From: Lachnospiraceae bacterium
Lineage (GTDB): Bacteria; Bacillota; Clostridia; Lachnospirales; Lachnospiraceae
DNA: 64,000 nucleotides
NCBI GenBank assembly: GCA_017500935.1
Contig: JAFVXW010000087.1
Coordinates: forward strand, 62,001 to 126,000
Reading direction: 5' to 3'
The position numbers and the translations under genes were made by a program. The first letter of the stretch is position 1, and the number at the start of each line of letters is the position of its first letter. The notes under the pieces are model-generated. The model had not been told where the DNA came from. It searched no databases and saw only the letters and a program-made list of their open reading frames with translations. Positions 42,130 through 51,678 of this stretch are shown here, piece by piece.

Positions 42130-44007
42130 ATGTGCGGAATTGCAGGATTTTGTAACAGGCAAAAGACCTGGCAGACAGATATTGAGATCATGAAAGAGCG
42201 TATCCGCCACAGAGGACCGGATGCGGGCGGAACCTGGGCAGCAGAAAATGCGTCAGTTGTTCTGGGACACAGAAGGCTTTCCATTCTGGATCTTTCTGAG
42301 AGCGGTACGCAGCCTATGAACTCTCACAGCGGCCGTTATGTGATCGCGTTTAACGGTGAGATTTACAATCACAGACAGGTAGAGGAAAAGCTGCGTTCAG
42401 ACGGATATCTGACCTATAAAAACAGCAGCTGCGACACCGAAATTCTGCTGGAGGCACTGGAGGCCTACGGCGCAAAAGAGGGAATCAAACTTTGCAAGGG
42501 CATGTTTGCCTTTGTACTTTACGATAAAAAGAACGGCGAGCTTACCCTTGGCCGGGACAGAGTGGGAGAAAAACCGCTTTATTACGGATTTGTGGGAGAA
42601 AGCTTTGTGTTTGCATCAGAGATCGGATGCATTGCAGCACTGCCGGATTTTCACAATCCCATCGACCGTTCCGTGCTGGATATCTACATGGTCAACGGCT
42701 ATATCCCGGCACCTTACTCCATTTACGAAGGAATTTCCAAGCTGGAACCCGGAAAACTGCTTAAAATTGCGCCTCCTTATCGGGAAGCCAGGATCATAAC
42801 CTACTGGTCCATGGCAGAAACTGCCAAAAAAGGACAGGAAAACCTCTTTGCAGGCAGCAGACAGGAGGCTTCGGAAGAACTGGAGCGTCTGCTGAAAGCT
42901 TCCATCAAAGACCAGATGGTGGCGGATGTGCCGCTGGGCGCATTTTTGTCGGCCGGCATCGATTCCACGACAGTGGTATCTTTAATGCAGGCACAGAGCA
43001 GCAAAAAGGTGCGTACCTTTACCATCGGCATGGCGGAACAGAGCTTCAATGAAGCCATCGCTGCAAAAGAAATCGCAGGATATCTGGGAACCGAACATAC
43101 AGAATTATACATCAGTGAGCAGGATGCAAAGGAAGTGATCCCGCTGATCCCGGATATGTTCGGGGAGCCCTTTGCGGATTCTTCGCAGATTCCGACCTAT
43201 CTGGTGAGCCGCATGACCAAAGAGCATGTGACCGTTTCCTTAAGCGGTGACGGAGGTGATGAGCTGTTCTGCGGCTATTCCACCTATGCTTCCGTCAAAA
43301 AAAGCTGGGAACAGATGAATAAACTTCCCAAACCTCTGCGCAGTGCGGCATCCGCACTTTTGCAGTCGGCACTTTTGAATAAAAACCCCGACAATGCCAT
43401 TCGCGCACAGCTGCTGGCAGCCAGATCACCGGAGCATCTGTACAAGCTGTCCAATCAGCAGGAGCCGTTTTTAGAGCACATGGCGCTGCCCGGTGTGAAA
43501 GCCCCCAGTCTTTTTGAAACCTATGAAAGCGGCTTTTTACCCGGCTTGCAGAACAATTTGATGCTGATGGATCTTTTGATGTATCATCCGGATGATATTC
43601 TGGTGAAGGTGGACAGGACTGCCATGGCAGTGTCTTTGGAAACCCGTGTGCCGATGCTTGACAGGGATGTGGTGGAGTTTGCCTGGAGCCTTCCGATTGG
43701 CTATAAGTGGGAAAACGGAACCGGCAAACAGGTGCTGCGGGATGTTTTATACCGCTATGTACCCAGAGAAATGATGGACCGGCCCAAGACCGGTTTTGGC
43801 ATACCGCTGCATAAATGGATGCAGGAGGAACAGTTAAAACGCTGGATGCTGGATCTGATCAATACCGATAAGATCCGCAAAGAAGGCTATTTTGATCCGG
43901 AAAAAACAGACCGGTTATTGCAGGACTATCTGCAGAGGGGCATCTGGCGCAAGCAGATCTGGCATCTTCTGCAGTTTGAGGCATGGCTGGAACATAATAA
44001 GAGGTGA
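42130..44007 (+). CDS. asnB: Glutamine-dependent asparagine synthase-like amidotransferase (copy 2)
   Basis: A 625-residue paralogue of the gene at 36025. The start must be ATG 42130, not the in-frame ATG 42124, because only 42130 gives MCGIAGF with the Cys nucleophile at position 2; AAAGGAGG nine bases upstream agrees. IRHRGPDAGG and FNGEIYNHRQV follow; the ATP loop is SAGIDS (274-279), with Ala in place of the first Gly of SGGxDS, then SGDGGDELFCGY and DRPKTGFGIPL. Likely a glycan amidotransferase acting on a uronic acid. Having two copies suggests two different substrates or two repeat units. It overlaps the next gene. Confidence 0.86.
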   Translation: MCGIAGFCNRQKTWQTDIEIMKERIRHRGPDAGGTWAAENASVVLGHRRLSILDLSESGTQPMNSHSGRYVIAFNGEIYNHRQVEEKLRSDGYLTYKNSSCDTEILLEALEAYGAKEGIKLCKGMFAFVLYDKKNGELTLGRDRVGEKPLYYGFVGESFVFASEIGCIAALPDFHNPIDRSVLDIYMVNGYIPAPYSIYEGISKLEPGKLLKIAPPYREARIITYWSMAETAKKGQENLFAGSRQEASEELERLLKASIKDQMVADVPLGAFLSAGIDSTTVVSLMQAQSSKKVRTFTIGMAEQSFNEAIAAKEIAGYLGTEHTELYISEQDAKEVIPLIPDMFGEPFADSSQIPTYLVSRMTKEHVTVSLSGDGGDELFCGYSTYASVKKSWEQMNKLPKPLRSAASALLQSALLNKNPDNAIRAQLLAARSPEHLYKLSNQQEPFLEHMALPGVKAPSLFETYESGFLPGLQNNLMLMDLLMYHPDDILVKVDRTAMAVSLETRVPMLDRDVVEFAWSLPIGYKWENGTGKQVLRDVLYRYVPREMMDRPKTGFGIPLHKWMQEEQLKRWMLDLINTDKIRKEGYFDPEKTDRLLQDYLQRGIWRKQIWHLLQFEAWLEHNKR

Positions 44008-44012
44008 ACAGT

Positions 44013-45092
44013 TTGCAGATCATTGAACCCTGGAAGGCAAAATGCATAGAGAAAGAGCAGCAGACGGCGCTGATTACGGTTGTAGTGACGGTGTTTAATG
44101 TGGAGCAGTATCTGGAACGTGCCATTGAGTCCGTATTGAATCAGACATATCAGAATCTGGAGATCATTCTGGTGGATGACGGTTCCACAGACAAAAGCAG
44201 GGAAATCTGCGAAAAATATGTGGAACAAGACATGCGTGTGCAGGCTGTCTATCAGGATAATCTGGGCCCCGGACCTGCCCGCAATGCGGGAATTGAGCTG
44301 GCAGCGGGAGAGTATATTGCTTTTCTGGATGGGGATGATTGGGTGGAGGAACAGATGTATGAACATCTGCTGTCTGCCTTATATGAGCAGAATGCTGATA
44401 TGGCAATCTGCCGTTACCGTCAGGTATTCAAAGATCATACAGAAGACTTAAGCAGCGACCGGATCACGGTTTTTGAAGGACATCAGCTGTTAAAACAATA
44501 TCTTTTGGAGGAAGATACCTGTCTGATCCAGCATGCATCCTGGAATAAACTCTATAAGCGCAGTCTGATTGGAGAGCTGCGGTTTCCGCAAGGGTATTAT
44601 GAAGATATGATCTATACCATGCGTCTGTTGGAGAAACCGGCACGCAGTGTTTATCTGGATCATGCCTATTATAATTATGTGCGGGATCGAAACGGCAGTA
44701 TCATGAATAAGGGATTGAATGAACGAATTTATACCGATCTGATCCCCAATTTATATGCCAACAGTGCGTTTCTGCGCCAGACAGCAGAAGAAGAACTTGT
44801 ACTTTTGCATGACTATGCAATGTGCAAAAGACTGCTGCTGTTTTATACGCAGGTATTACGCAGCAGTGATGGCAATAAGCAGGAGCATTTGGCATTTCTG
44901 GAAGGAAAAATAAAACAGCATAAAGAGGAATGGAAAAAAATCTTCTCCATACCGCAGGCAAAGAAAAGTGAGTACAGAAATATGCAGGTATTTTTGAAAA
45001 GCGTACATCTTTATACGATCAAGATGCGGCTGGATGATTCTATTGTGATTCCTTTAAAGGTAATGCTTTATAAACTAATAAAAGGTGAGTAG
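44013..45092 (+). CDS. GT2 family glycosyltransferase
   Basis: A 359-residue GT-A enzyme: VVVTVFNVEQYLERAIESVL, NQTYQNLEIILVDDGSTD and AFLDGDDWVEE (DxD site). A basic helical C terminus follows. Two starts are possible: GTG 44004, overlapping the previous stop, or TTG 44013, which has AGAGGTG six bases upstream and is preferred. Its N-terminal half is worded much like the GT2 at 52774. Donor unknown. Confidence 0.84.
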   Translation: MQIIEPWKAKCIEKEQQTALITVVVTVFNVEQYLERAIESVLNQTYQNLEIILVDDGSTDKSREICEKYVEQDMRVQAVYQDNLGPGPARNAGIELAAGEYIAFLDGDDWVEEQMYEHLLSALYEQNADMAICRYRQVFKDHTEDLSSDRITVFEGHQLLKQYLLEEDTCLIQHASWNKLYKRSLIGELRFPQGYYEDMIYTMRLLEKPARSVYLDHAYYNYVRDRNGSIMNKGLNERIYTDLIPNLYANSAFLRQTAEEELVLLHDYAMCKRLLLFYTQVLRSSDGNKQEHLAFLEGKIKQHKEEWKKIFSIPQAKKSEYRNMQVFLKSVHLYTIKMRLDDSIVIPLKVMLYKLIKGE

Positions 45093-45120
45093 CTGTAAGT
45101 TAGTTACAATGGAGGAAAAA

Positions 45121-45972
45121 ATGGTTGCAGTACAGATGTCCGGCGGATTGGGCAATCAAATGTTTCAATATGCGCTTTATCTGAAACTGAAATCTTTGGG
45201 TAAAGAAGTAAAAATGGATGATTTTACCTGTTATGGTCCGGGAGAACGTAAAAAAATGCTGGATATTTTCGGCGTTTCCTATGACCGGATGACTCAGGAG
45301 GAATATATCCGGATGACCGATTCTGATCTTAGACTTTCACACAGAATACGCAGAAAGCTGACCGGCAGAAAGAACCTGTCCTATCGGGAAAAATGGTTTA
45401 ATTTTGATCCGGAGATTCTGGTCAGAGAACCGGCATTATTTGAAGGTTATTTTCAGACGGAAAAATATTTTGCGGATATCAAAGAGCAGGTAAGGGAAGC
45501 ATTTGTTTTCCGGAATCTGGAGCTGAGTGAGAATATGAAAGAGTGGGAACGGCGGATTACATCCGGCACCGCAATTTCTGTGCATATCCGCAGAGGGGAT
45601 TATCTTCTTCCAAAGAACAGTTATCTGTTTGAGGGAATCTGTGATGATGCCTATTATGAAAAAGCGATTGCGTTTATGAAAGAAAAATATCCGGATGCTG
45701 TTTTCTTTTTCTTTTCCAACGATCCTGCGTGGGTAAAAGAACATTATCAGGATGAAACGTATTTTGTGGTAGAAGGAAATGATGAAGACGCCGGATATGT
45801 GGATATGTATCTGATGAGTCAATGCCGCCATCATATTCTGGCAAACAGCTCATTTTCCTGGTGGGGGGCATGATTAAACCCGCATGAAGATAAAACAATA
45901 GCAGCGCCGAAGGGATGGCTGAATGGGAAGGACTGCAGTGACATCTATACAAAAGAGATGATCATATTCTGA
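45121..45972 (+). pseudogene. GT11 alpha-1,2-fucosyltransferase-like gene with in-frame TGA
   Basis: ATG 45121 (GGAGG five bases upstream) opens a GT11 enzyme: VAVQMSGGLGNQMFQYALY and HIRRGDYL with His155 and Asp160. It stops at TGA 45871 right after SSFSWWGA, giving 250 residues. The same frame continues LNPHEDKTIAAPKGWLNG to a second TGA at 45970. In GT11 proteins the residue after WWGA is normally Trp, so TGA most likely replaces TGG. Only about 33 residues are lost, but they include the end of the conserved C-terminal region. Activity of the shortened form is doubtful. Confidence 0.82.
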
Positions 45973-46009
45973 CAGAGGCAAAACTGTCAGCAGACGGAAA
46001 GGATAGCAT

Positions 46010-47770
46010 ATGCTGAGTATATTTAAGAAACTGATGCACATTTTGAATAAAGAACAGCGGGTAAAAGTTGTCGGGATTGGCGTGATCATTTTTATCGGTG
46101 CTTTATTGGAAATGCTGGGTGTCGGACTGATCATGCCTGTTGTGGAAGGTGTTATGGAGCCGGAAGCATTGTTGGATAAGGGGTACATTAAATTTCTGGA
46201 AAGATTTGTGCAGTTTGAAACACCAAATCAATGGCTGCTGTTTATCATTGGCGCGATTATTCTGGTATATTTTGTGAAAAACGGATACCTGCTTTTTCAG
46301 ACCTATGTACAGTCAAAATTTGTCAATAAAAATCAGTCAGATACGGTCAGCTACATGCTGGAGGAGTACTTAAACCGTCCTTATGAATTTTATCTGAATG
46401 CGGATTACGCCACATTATTCAGAACGATTGACGGTGATGTGCCAAAGGTATTTTCTGTATTAATGGAATATATTCTGCTGTTCACCGAATTGATGGTTTC
46501 AGCGGTGCTTGGTCTGTATCTGCTGTTTACCAATCCGGGTATGACGATCATGGTTATGGTGATCATGGTCGGTATGACAGGTTTAATCATCGTGATTTTA
46601 AAACCTACGCTCAATCGCCTGGGATATAAATCCTTGAGATTACAGGCGCAGCTTGGTAAGTGGAGACTGCAGTCTGTCTATGGTATTAAGGATGTAAAAA
46701 TCCTGAATAAAGAACATTATTTTGCATCCAGTTTTGCAAAATATTCTGCAATGAATGCAAAAGTAAGTACAAAATATACGGTTTTAAACAATATGCCCCG
46801 ATTGTTTATTGAGACCTTCAGTATCTGTGCGATCCTGATCTATCTGGCAGTCTGCATTGCGGTAAGCGCAGATTTGACCTCTCTGGTTCCCCAGATCGGT
46901 GCGTTTGCGGTGGCTGCGATGCGTCTTCTGCCCTCTGTGACCCGTATCAATACCCATATGAACAACATTGCGTTTTATGAACCCAATGTAAATTATGTGT
47001 ATGAAAATGTGGATTTTACCTCCTATCAGATACACGGTAAGTACCAGAAGCTGGAAAAGAAAGATGCAGCGCCGATCAAGCTGGAAAAAGAAATCTGCAT
47101 GAAGAATGTGACCTATCTGTATCCGGAATCTGACAAACTGATTCTGGAAAATGCGGACATGGTTGTGCCCGTGGGCAAAGCGGTAGGTATCATGGGACCT
47201 TCCGGTGCGGGCAAAAGTACCGCTGTGGATGTTTTGCTGGGATTGTTAAAGGTAAGAAGCGGACATATTTACTGTGACGGCAGGGATATTTTTGATAATT
47301 ATGAATCCTGGCTGTCCCATATCGGATATATTCCGCAGAACATTTATCTGACCGACAATTCCATCCGGGAAAATATTGCATTTGGTGTGGCACCGGAAGA
47401 AATTGATGATAAACGTGTATGGCAGGTGCTGGAAGAAGCCCAGATGAAGGATTTCATTATGGAACAGCCTGAAAAGCTGGAGATGACTGTAGGTGAACGC
47501 GGCACACGTCTGTCCGGCGGTCAGAGACAGCGTATCGGTATTGCGAGAGCGCTGTATCACAATCCGGAAATCCTGGTATTTGATGAAGCAACCAGCGCAC
47601 TGGATACTGACACAGAAACGGCAATTATGGAAGCAATCGAACGTTTCCATGGAAAAAAGACTTTGATCATTATTGCGCACAGACTGCGTACCATTGAAAA
47701 TTGTGACATTATTTACAAGGTGGAGAAGGGTAAGATTACCCCTACCACACTGGAGGCGGAAAATCACTGA
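46010..47770 (+). CDS. PglK-like ABC flippase for lipid-linked oligosaccharide (copy 2)
   Basis: A 586-residue paralogue of the transporter at 4963 with the same N-terminal wording (IFKKLMHILNKEQRVK, then GALLEMLGVGLIMPVVEGVM). Six helices span about residues 1-330. The ATPase is intact: Walker A GPSGAGKST (396-404), signature SGGQRQR (502-508), Asp525-Glu526 after Walker B, and His557 in IIAHRL. A second copy inside the second half of the locus suggests that two lipid-linked glycans of different structure are flipped, one per copy. Confidence 0.87.
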   Translation: MLSIFKKLMHILNKEQRVKVVGIGVIIFIGALLEMLGVGLIMPVVEGVMEPEALLDKGYIKFLERFVQFETPNQWLLFIIGAIILVYFVKNGYLLFQTYVQSKFVNKNQSDTVSYMLEEYLNRPYEFYLNADYATLFRTIDGDVPKVFSVLMEYILLFTELMVSAVLGLYLLFTNPGMTIMVMVIMVGMTGLIIVILKPTLNRLGYKSLRLQAQLGKWRLQSVYGIKDVKILNKEHYFASSFAKYSAMNAKVSTKYTVLNNMPRLFIETFSICAILIYLAVCIAVSADLTSLVPQIGAFAVAAMRLLPSVTRINTHMNNIAFYEPNVNYVYENVDFTSYQIHGKYQKLEKKDAAPIKLEKEICMKNVTYLYPESDKLILENADMVVPVGKAVGIMGPSGAGKSTAVDVLLGLLKVRSGHIYCDGRDIFDNYESWLSHIGYIPQNIYLTDNSIRENIAFGVAPEEIDDKRVWQVLEEAQMKDFIMEQPEKLEMTVGERGTRLSGGQRQRIGIARALYHNPEILVFDEATSALDTDTETAIMEAIERFHGKKTLIIIAHRLRTIENCDIIYKVEKGKITPTTLEAENH

Positions 47771-47803
47771 TTGCCGCAGGAAATAGAAAAAGAGGATATT
47801 TTT

Positions 47804-48844
47804 ATGTTAGGAACAGAGTTATTAAAAGGACAGGGACTGGGAAACCAGCTGTTTTGTTATGTGACAGCCAGATGTATTGCCAAAAAGCGTGGAATGGATT
47901 TTGCAATTCTGGGCGGTGAAACGCTGGCCAACAATATCCACAGCCAGTGCGGATTATATTTTATGGATTTGGATCTGGGAAAAGAAGCGACCAAAGACGA
48001 TTTTATCAATGGAACTTATTGGGAACATGAAGACCGTCTGTATATTGGCAATTCTAAGCACGATATGACACACGGATGTTACGTGACCGGTACAGACTGG
48101 AAGATGTATGAAACGAAAGATAATACTCTTTTAATGGGAAATATGCAGGCGGAGGATTATTTTAGGGAATATAAAGATGAGATCAAGGAATGGCTGAAAG
48201 TAAAACCGGAATATGACTGCTACGAATATTCCAGAGATCACCTTTGTATTTTGCATCTGAGATGTTCGGATTATCTGGATTGTCCGGAGCTGTTTTTACG
48301 CAGAAAATACTGGCTGGATGGTATGAAGCATATGAAAACCATTGATCCGCAGATGGAATTTATGATCATTACCAACGATGTCAAGGAAGCGTCCAAGATT
48401 TTGCCCGGTATTCCGGCCTACAATTTTGATCTGGCAAAAGACTATACTATTATCAAAAATGCAAAATATCTGTTGCTGGCAAACTCTTCCTTTACCTGTT
48501 TTCCGGCATTTTGTTCAGAAACTGTGCAGTATATTCTGGCTCCCAAATACTGGGCGCGTCATAATGTGTCCAATGGTTATTGGGCATCTGAGCAGAATAT
48601 CTATGACGGATGGCATTATATGGACCGTCATGCAAAGGTATTTACATCTGATGAATGCCGTGCAGAGCTGGAAGCATTTAAGAAAAATTCCAAAGAATAT
48701 GCACGTTTGAATCAGAGACCGGAAGGTGCTGAAAAACGCAGGGAAGAGTTTAAGAGTAAGCTCTTTTTGAAAAAATACCGTATCATCAGATTCTGGCGCA
48801 GTGTAAAGAGAAAACTTCGTATTGCACTGAAAATGGAAGGCTGA
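47804..48844 (+). CDS. Divergent GT11-like glycosyltransferase
   Basis: A 346-residue protein with the GT11 opening motif GQGLGNQLFCYVTARCIAKK and the closing LLANSSFTCFPAF, which parallels SNSSFSWWGA. The central HxRRxD motif is changed to HLRCSD (His151, Cys154, Asp156), so one of the two GDP-fucose-binding Arg residues is missing. It may use another donor. ATG 47804 with AGAGGA seven bases upstream is preferred over TTG 47771. A basic C-terminal tail (about residues 310-346) could bind the membrane. Confidence 0.75.
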   Translation: MLGTELLKGQGLGNQLFCYVTARCIAKKRGMDFAILGGETLANNIHSQCGLYFMDLDLGKEATKDDFINGTYWEHEDRLYIGNSKHDMTHGCYVTGTDWKMYETKDNTLLMGNMQAEDYFREYKDEIKEWLKVKPEYDCYEYSRDHLCILHLRCSDYLDCPELFLRRKYWLDGMKHMKTIDPQMEFMIITNDVKEASKILPGIPAYNFDLAKDYTIIKNAKYLLLANSSFTCFPAFCSETVQYILAPKYWARHNVSNGYWASEQNIYDGWHYMDRHAKVFTSDECRAELEAFKKNSKEYARLNQRPEGAEKRREEFKSKLFLKKYRIIRFWRSVKRKLRIALKMEG

Positions 48845-48866
48845 CCGCAGCAGAGGAGTTTGGAAC

Positions 48867-49616
48867 ATGGAATGGAAAAACGGGAGATTACAGCTTCCCA
48901 ATGTGACACTAATGTGCATGACCAGTGTCAATGTCATGGAAAGCGTAAAGGCTATGAAATACAGTATGCGTCAGATTGATTTTGGCGATGCAGTGTTTAT
49001 ATCCCATAAAAAACCGATTTATTTACCGAAAGAAATCCGATTTTCCTATACATCGGAGCTGACAGATATTGATTGTTTTAATTATAAGATGATCTATGAA
49101 CTGACAGAACATATTCATACAGATTATGTAATGATCGTTCACTATGACGGATTTATTGTAAATCCCCAGATGTGGCGCGATGAGTTTCTGGATTATGATT
49201 ATATCGGTTCTCCCTGGCCGATGCCGCAGAATGAAATCGATTACCGGGATGCATACGGCAATATCTGCCGGGTGGGCAACAGTGTGGGTATCCGCAGTAA
49301 GAAACTGCTGGATTTTCCCAATGCAGCAAAGCTTCCCTTTGAGGCAAGTGCGGCAGGTGATTATAACGAAGATACTTTTCTGTGCTGTAAAAACAAGCAT
49401 CTTGTGGAAGCTGCCGGTATGAAGATTGCGCCGCTTGAAGTGGCCAAATATTTTTCTCACGAAAATATGATCCCGGAAGTGGAAGGCATTACTCCTTTTG
49501 CGTTTCATAAGTGGAAAGGAACCAATGCAGTTTACCCTAAATTTAAGGGAAAACCCTATCTTTTAGTCCGGATTGAACGGAAACTCAAACGTATGATGAG
49601 GGAATGGAAAAAATGA
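48867..49616 (+). CDS. DUF5672 family protein, probable glycosyltransferase
   Basis: A 249-residue protein. VTLMCMTSVNVMESVKAMKYS, VMIVHYDGFIVNPQMWRDEF and DYDYIGSPWP are the DUF5672 signature, together with VGNSVGIRSKKLLDF and EDTFLCC. The family occurs in polysaccharide loci beside glycosyltransferases and has a GT-A-like look (HYDGF in a DxD-like position). Its biochemical role is not established to my knowledge. It overlaps the GT17 gene by four bases, using ATGA-type coupling. Confidence 0.78.
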   Translation: MEWKNGRLQLPNVTLMCMTSVNVMESVKAMKYSMRQIDFGDAVFISHKKPIYLPKEIRFSYTSELTDIDCFNYKMIYELTEHIHTDYVMIVHYDGFIVNPQMWRDEFLDYDYIGSPWPMPQNEIDYRDAYGNICRVGNSVGIRSKKLLDFPNAAKLPFEASAAGDYNEDTFLCCKNKHLVEAAGMKIAPLEVAKYFSHENMIPEVEGITPFAFHKWKGTNAVYPKFKGKPYLLVRIERKLKRMMREWKK

Positions 49617-50491
49617 TGGTATACGATTGCTTTCAATTTTTTAATGAGCTGGATATTCTGATGCTGCATCTGCAGGTGATGAATGATGTGGTGGACAAAT
49701 TCGTGATCAGTGAATCCACAGTTACCTTTTCCGGTAAGAAAAAGCCGCTTTATTTTCTGGAAAATCAGGAAATGTTTGCGCAGTTTAAAGATAAGATCAT
49801 TCATCAGGTGGTGGAAGATACGCCGATGGGAGAAGGTACCAACGCGTTTATGCGCGACACTCATCAGAAGAATGCTGTCAAACGGGCACTTCAAAATGCG
49901 GCTCCGGACGACATGATCATTTTTTCTGATGTGGATGAAATTCCTAATCCGGAAGCAGTCAAATGGGTGAAGGAAAATATCGAAGACGGAAAAATCTACG
50001 CATTGGCGCAGCGCATGTTTTACTGTTATCTGGATCTGGAAGAAAAATCCGGCAATCTTTTGTCTGCAACCGGCGAATTTGACGGCTTTGAAGGCAAGGA
50101 CAGACAGTGGCTGGGAACCAAGATCTGTAAGAGGAGTGTTCTGGACCAGTACACGATGGAAAACCTTCGCGAAAAAGAGCAGAAACCGTTGATGGTGCGT
50201 GTGGCAGATGGCGGCTGGCATTTTTCCTATATGGGCGGCGGCAAAGGAAAATCTGTCAAGCAGCGTGTAAAACATAAAATCAAGAGTGCAGCGCATCAGG
50301 AATACAATAACCGCTCCACACTTTCCAAAATCGGAAAAAATATCAAGAACAAACAGGATATTCTGGGACGGGAAGCCGATTTTCAGGTGGTTCCCATTGA
50401 CGAATCATATCCTGCTTACTTAAGAGAACATGTAGAACAATATCGTTATCTGATGTATCCGCAGAAAAAATGGTGGCAGATTTGGAAGTAA
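49613..50491 (+). CDS. GT17 family glycosyltransferase
   Basis: A 292-residue protein of the family named after the eukaryotic bisecting GlcNAc transferase (GnT-III). VYDCFQFFNELDILMLHL, FVISESTVTFSGKKKPLYF, IIFSDVDEIPNP with Asp106-x-Asp108 and GGWHFSYMGG are family hallmarks. In bacteria the donor and acceptor are usually unknown. Start ATG 49613 lies nine bases after GAGGGA and overlaps the DUF5672 stop. The last 22 bases overlap the polymerase gene. Confidence 0.85.
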   Translation: MMVYDCFQFFNELDILMLHLQVMNDVVDKFVISESTVTFSGKKKPLYFLENQEMFAQFKDKIIHQVVEDTPMGEGTNAFMRDTHQKNAVKRALQNAAPDDMIIFSDVDEIPNPEAVKWVKENIEDGKIYALAQRMFYCYLDLEEKSGNLLSATGEFDGFEGKDRQWLGTKICKRSVLDQYTMENLREKEQKPLMVRVADGGWHFSYMGGGKGKSVKQRVKHKIKSAAHQEYNNRSTLSKIGKNIKNKQDILGREADFQVVPIDESYPAYLREHVEQYRYLMYPQKKWWQIWK

Positions 50492-51666
50492 ATTTGAAAT
50501 TGGATAAAATAGGAAAAATTCTGTTTTATGCAGGGCTTTTACTGGAAGTTCTGATCATGCTGCTGGATAAGAGTGCATGGATCAATCCTTATGAGGGACT
50601 GATGTTTCGGGTAAGCTTCCTTATGTTTGCCTTAAAGCTGTGCATGACAAAGTATTCGGTAAAAGAGTGGGGCGCAATCATCGGTGCAGGACTGATCGCA
50701 GGAATCTGTTATCTGATCTCGGAAAAAGATGAAGCAGTCCGCGTTGTGGTCTTTGTGGCTTCTATGAAGGGAATTGACGGAAAGTACGCTTTAAAGACAG
50801 TGTTCTGGACGACTCTGACAGGACTTTCTGTGCTGGCAGTATTATCTGTTTTTGGAATCTTAGGTACGGTTTATGATCTGAGTGCCGGATATGGGTTCAA
50901 AGAAGGGGCACTCAGAATCTGTCTGGGACAGGGAAATACCAATGCGTTTTCCATCATGATCTGGGCGCTGATGACGCTGGGAATCTATCTGTACCACGAG
51001 AAAATGAAGCTGTGGCATTATGGGCTGCTGGTGGTGCTTGCCGGGGTGACTTATTTGGCGACGGTGACGAGAACCTCTCTTTTGATGATGGTGTTTTCCA
51101 TAGGACTTGCGGCTTTAATGCAGTATGTTCCCAAACTGCGTCATGCGAAATGGGTATATGGCAGTGGGATTGCGTCTGTACTTGCATGTCTTGGCTTTTC
51201 TGTATGGGCGGCCAAAGTGTCAAAATGGTATGATTTTCAGGAAGAATGGATTATTAAGATTGACAGGATCATTACAGGAAGAATTACCAGTATTTATGCC
51301 TTTGAAAACGGCGGCGGTGTTCTTAGAAACTGGAAGCTGTTTTCTGACCCTGATTATGTGGAATATTTTGACATGGGGTATGTACGGCTGTTTTTCTGGT
51401 ACGGGATTATCCCCGGAATCTGTGTCATGGCAGTGTTATGTCTTTTGATATGGCATTTTGTGAAGAATCAGGATTACATGGGATTTGTACTGACTTTATC
51501 CTTCGCAGTATTTACTGTGATTGAAGCACATGCGATTTCTGTGTATATTGCACGTAATTATGTGCTGTTTTTGCTTGGAATGTATTGGACAGGGATGCTT
51601 GGAAAAAAGGCAAAAGAAGCATATTGGTGGAAAGGTCTGACTTTGTTTGAACGAAAATCCCTGTAA
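50470..51666 (+). CDS. Wzy/O-antigen polymerase-like membrane protein
   Basis: A 398-residue protein with about ten helices. It contains FGNTNAF-type wording (CLGQGNTNAFSIMIW), ATVTRTSLLMMVFSIG and an outside loop with GRITSIYAFENGG then YVRLFFWYG, all typical of Wzy-like polymerases in Firmicutes. It would polymerise repeat units on the outer face. ATG 50470 overlaps the GT17 gene but has no ribosome site; TTG 50494 with GGAAG five bases upstream is an alternative start. Operon position between GT17 and GT4 agrees with the role. Confidence 0.75.
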   Translation: MVADLEVNLKLDKIGKILFYAGLLLEVLIMLLDKSAWINPYEGLMFRVSFLMFALKLCMTKYSVKEWGAIIGAGLIAGICYLISEKDEAVRVVVFVASMKGIDGKYALKTVFWTTLTGLSVLAVLSVFGILGTVYDLSAGYGFKEGALRICLGQGNTNAFSIMIWALMTLGIYLYHEKMKLWHYGLLVVLAGVTYLATVTRTSLLMMVFSIGLAALMQYVPKLRHAKWVYGSGIASVLACLGFSVWAAKVSKWYDFQEEWIIKIDRIITGRITSIYAFENGGGVLRNWKLFSDPDYVEYFDMGYVRLFFWYGIIPGICVMAVLCLLIWHFVKNQDYMGFVLTLSFAVFTVIEAHAISVYIARNYVLFLLGMYWTGMLGKKAKEAYWWKGLTLFERKSL

Positions 51667-51678
51667 AGGAAGTTGAAT

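Noticed and set aside
45871..45873. TGA as selenocysteine
   Set aside because: The position is a conserved Trp in GT11, Cys or Sec is not expected there, and no SECIS-like stem is apparent just downstream.
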